Source: Geosiphon pyriformis (taxonomy: Eukaryota > Glomeromycota > Glomeromycetes > Archaeosporales > Geosiphonaceae). Taken from it: a stretch of 64,000 nucleotides of DNA. Each line of letters opens with the position of its first letter. Position 1 is the stretch's first letter. The DNA lies in contig JAAOMT010000684.1 of NCBI GenBank assembly GCA_016748015.1, positions 124,001 through 188,000 of the forward strand, given 5' to 3'. Below, piece by piece: positions 60,924 to 64,000 of this stretch. Below the pieces are notes generated by a model. It ran no database searches and was not told where the DNA came from. It saw only the letters and a program-made list of their open reading frames with translations. Both the position numbers and the translations under genes were made by a program.

Positions 60924-62989
60924 CTAAAACATGTTATACTCAACTCGGGCGGTTTCACCCAAACTATCACTTGGTAATAAATGAAGAGAGGGTCGATGTT
61001 CGTTGGTTCCATAAATAATTTGTGGTAAAGCATCGTCGGTTGTATAATCCGAGAAGGCAATGCCGCAAGCTTGCTCGTTATAAATGCTTGAATCTAAATC
61101 TGATCCGGAATCAGTATTTTCTGTTGGGGATCGAGACCGGAAAGCTGTAAATTGCTTCCCTTCCTCAAAAGTTGATATTGGAGAAAAAGGAGCCGCTTTT
61201 TCTTCTCTATATTCAATTTTTCTTTCCATTGGTTTATTTATTGACTCAACCGGTACAACTCTGTTTTCAAACTTTGTGCTGACACGCTCTAAAGGTTCAA
61301 TATTCACAACATATTCTTTCAAGAATAATTCGAGAGCAGAAACACGTTGTTGCAGATGAAGGGTTAATTTTTCTCCGCTCAATGACTTCACTTCATTTTC
61401 ATTTTTTGAAGTCTGAAAAAAAGAGAGAATTGGAGAAATGTTGGCTAGATTTTGTTTGGTCTTGCGAGCCAGCCCGCAGCAATGACTTTGAATGAAACCA
61501 AATGGGCGAAGTGCATTTGAACCTTTTCATAAATAAATATTAATGGTTTAATAGTTGATAGGATATAATCAATTGTAAGAATTTAATTACCATACCAAAA
61601 AGAATTGTATAGATCCCTATAGCCAGAATCCATGCTCCACCTATCAATCCTAAAGACCCTAATATCTATATATTTATGAAGCCACAAAATAAATTACCAA
61701 ATACAGCCAGTAGTCTCACACTACTTGCTTAATAAAAAAAAATGGCTTACCGTGTGTGAACTAATATAGGCGAAATTAAAAAATTTTCAATCAGTACAAG
61801 AAATGAATTTGCATTTTTATTTAGCTTTAAAACTCACCGTTCCTCTGACTCGATATCTACTATAAAGTTCCTTGGCCATAGAGAAACAGCTGCATAATTA
61901 GCAGTCTTTGGGGAAGTTGGCATTGGACCAGTGACTATTATTGTGGAGAAAAAATGTTATGAATATCAAGTCAAATATTATCCATTTCTGCGCTTGTCTG
62001 AAAGATTACCAGAAAGTGTTCTCACAAAGGGAATTTTTTGTTTATCTATCAAAGGTAAACCAAGCATTCCGATCGATTTTGTGGTCAATTTTTCTTTAAT
62101 ACTTCGAGAAAATACTAAAACATTGGACTGAAAAATGACTGAGAATTAGATCGATTGAAAAATTCAGGACGAAGTCAATTGATCTAGTTACCTGCTGATA
62201 TTGAATTGGATAAGAGTTTAGACCAGCTAATCCTTTCAAGAAATTAGCATCATCAATCTCTGGATGTTCAACAAATGGATCGAATCCTTAAGAATAACGA
62301 AAATAAAATTAATTTTCTTTAGTTTTTTTAATGATTTTTTAAACTCGTCCCTTTGCATATTCACCTGGATCATACGCATTTACAGTTATAATATTAACAC
62401 CTTTGAAAGCATTTTGATCATTTGTGTCCACCATCACAGTGACTCCCAAGATTCCATTCTGATCCAGGGTTGAGCTTGATACCGTAAGATCTTTGCCTGA
62501 TTTAAAGAACCCAATATACGTTCCATCCTTGTCTTTAGTTGGTTTGCTAATATACTGATTGCATGCATTTACATCTGTACCAGCTATTAAACAAAATTGA
62601 AAAGATAAATTATTATGGTGACGACTGCCAAAAATTTTTAAAATGGAAAAATACCACTGACCATCTGATGAAAAATAGCAAGAAATGTTGAAGTTTTGCT
62701 TATATTTAAATCTGAGAGCTTTATAATATGTCGAAATCGATTAGAAAAATTCAGCAATTGAAAAAGGGGTCAATGGCTCTTTGAATTGCAACCGACCTGG
62801 TAAAGGAAGGGTATCAGAATTTTCATAAGAAATTTGCAGAATCGGCCCAGCGAAGATTATATCCAAGAAAAGAATAGTAATGTATCCCGAAAATATGGCT
62901 AACAATAAAAGTGTCACGCCACACCTAAGTGCTAATAGTTGAGTCGGCTCACTACGACGATATCCAGATAATGCTTCATTAAAAAACAT
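60924..62989 (-). CDS. Two-span membrane protein of unknown function, paralog B
   Basis: Model: complement(join(60924..61522,61596..61665,61751..61760,61838..61934,62010..62127,62192..62286,62365..62583,62662..62718,62797..62989)), 485 aa. It begins MFFNEALSGYRRSEPTQLL, has a first span (VTLLLLAIFSGYITILFLDI), then FNISCYF, CNQYISKPTKDKDGTYIGFF and NGILGVTVM in the outer domain. A second span (LGLIGGAWILAIGIYTILF) precedes a cytoplasmic tail with FIQSHCCGLARKT and a coiled LHLQQRVSALELFLKEYV. The last 100 residues are Ser/Thr/Glu-rich. Exons 1, 2, 4, 5, 7 and 8 are 193, 57, 95, 118, 10 and 70 nt, identical to paralog A. Introns 1 and 2 have weak GTCGGT and GTCAGT donors. The function is unknown. 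Confidence 0.87.
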
Positions 62990-64000
62990 TTTTGGGGCAC
63001 TTATTGGCTCAGACGGTTTGACTTTTTTGATGTAGAGTTATCGAATTGTTGATGGAAAAAACTGTTTTTTTTTTATTTTTGAATGCAAGCTCTTAACTTT
63101 AGAAAGAGTTACCCTGTATTTAAAAACAAATTGGTCCCGATAGATAAAGCACATTGGAAAAGTTTCACATATTTCGGAGAAATTCATATAATGTTTTGGC
63201 TCAAAAACTTTGTAGATCTCGTCAAAAAATTCTATTCCGTTATCTCGGATATTATATCTACTATCTTTTATCAAATAATTAGAATATGCATAAAAAATTT
63301 ATTAATGTGTCAGAAATTAAGTTGAACTATTCTTCCCTAAAATCAATGTATGTTCCTAAGAATAAAATTTATTTTCATATAAAAGAACTGAGTTTTGTCA
63401 AAAAATCAATATATATGTGCAAAGGCAAAGCCAAATTCATCACTCTGAGCTTAAAGCATCTTGGTCAATAATAAATGTCTTGATTTTAAAGCATTCTCAC
63501 AACAATCCAATCAGGGCCGAGGTATCAGCCAACAAAAATGAAAAGGCTCTAAACATGAAAGAAGTTCACCCAAAATTGTCTCAAGACTTTAAGGCTGGGT
63601 GTTTTTTCGAAACTGATGAAAAAATATTGAAAAACTTAACATGATAGAAGGCCAATTTAAATAACAAAACAGTTACTTTACAAACATTTGGTATCGTGAT
63701 CGTAGAAAATTATTGATAATTACGATCCATTGCATTCGTTTTTTCACATTGCAAATGCTCAATTCAATCAAGAGATGAATAAGTCACTTATCAATGAAGG
63801 GGAATTAACTAAAAAAGCCATTGGATCGCTTTTCAAAAGAGATTTCCATTAGGCAAGAGCCTAAACTTTGTTCATGTTGGAAATGAGTGAAACAGAAACT
63901 TTGATTGTTTAAGGTTTTGGAGGAATTAATGGAAACTTTTAATATCCCTCACTAATTTGAAAATGCAGTTAAGCAATTGTTCCTCAATACCTTTTATTTT
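62990..64000. other. Window end, no gene recognised
   Basis: Upstream region of paralog B and further AT-rich DNA. A 75-codon plus-strand ORF (63417-63644) has protein-like composition but no family match and could be part of a gene or relic running past the window end. Confidence 0.5.

Noticed and set aside
61084-61359. 91-codon plus-strand ORF
   Set aside because: Antisense of the last exon of paralog B.
62270-62290. GGATCGAATCC resembling a tRNA B box
   Set aside because: It falls in exon 4 of membrane-protein paralog B and no tRNA fold surrounds it.

Overview
The window is nuclear DNA of a very AT-rich, intron-rich fungus. The best match is an arbuscular mycorrhizal fungus (Glomeromycotina) or a close relative. 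This rests on gene families rather than a database hit: several MATA_HMG-type HMG-box genes, Rhizophagus-style protein kinase copies (a WTSGN linker, NxxNRP C-lobes and an EADxxR tail), short GT-AG introns of about 50-100 nt, and long gene-poor AT stretches with Tc1/mariner relics. There are no rRNA or tRNA genes, CRISPR arrays or operons.

Layout. Positions 1-3680 are almost pure A/T and gene-free. At 3.7-5.0 kb lie Tc1/mariner transposase relics. At 5.8-11.6 kb three HMG-box genes stand head to tail, with a possible decayed fourth near 12.9-13.1 kb. At 13.1-20.0 kb is a compact metabolic block: a JEN1/SHS-type carboxylate transporter, a long-chain acyl-CoA synthetase ending in the peroxisomal signal AKL, and a divergently placed dienelactone hydrolase. 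At 24.6 kb is a glutaredoxin gene with a lesion in its active site. At 25.4-28.2 kb are a second Tc1 relic and two broken kinase copies. At 28.6-29.6 kb is a secreted, cupredoxin-like, Ser/Thr-rich surface protein.

From 34.6 to 39.1 kb a 13-exon gene encodes a fusion of a cholesterol-oxidase-type GMC oxidoreductase and an alpha/beta-hydrolase. It is followed by a frameshifted Gly/Asn-repeat secreted-type ORF, a small signal-peptide ORF, a class 3 lipase-like protein lacking the nucleophile serine, and a chitin deacetylase with two microexons. At 45.3-45.7 kb is a GC-richer patch with a (TAAAA)n tail, probably an inserted element. Two paralogous nine-exon membrane proteins of unknown function (46.2-48.2 and 60.9-63.0 kb, both minus strand) share exon lengths down to a 10-nt microexon. 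Between them lie a fourth, divergent HMG-box gene, 6.6 kb of AT-rich repeat-laden DNA, an unrecognised decayed ORF, a Ser/Asn-rich protein and a degenerate pseudokinase copy.

The living genes suggest lipid and carboxylate use (transporter, peroxisomal acyl-CoA synthetase, hydrolases, sterol-oxidase-like enzyme) and cell-surface work (chitin deacetylase, cupredoxin-like protein, membrane paralogs). The HMG cluster is regulatory or mating-type-like. Exon models were built by hand from splice signals, reading-frame phase and family motifs; all joined models given as intact keep frame.
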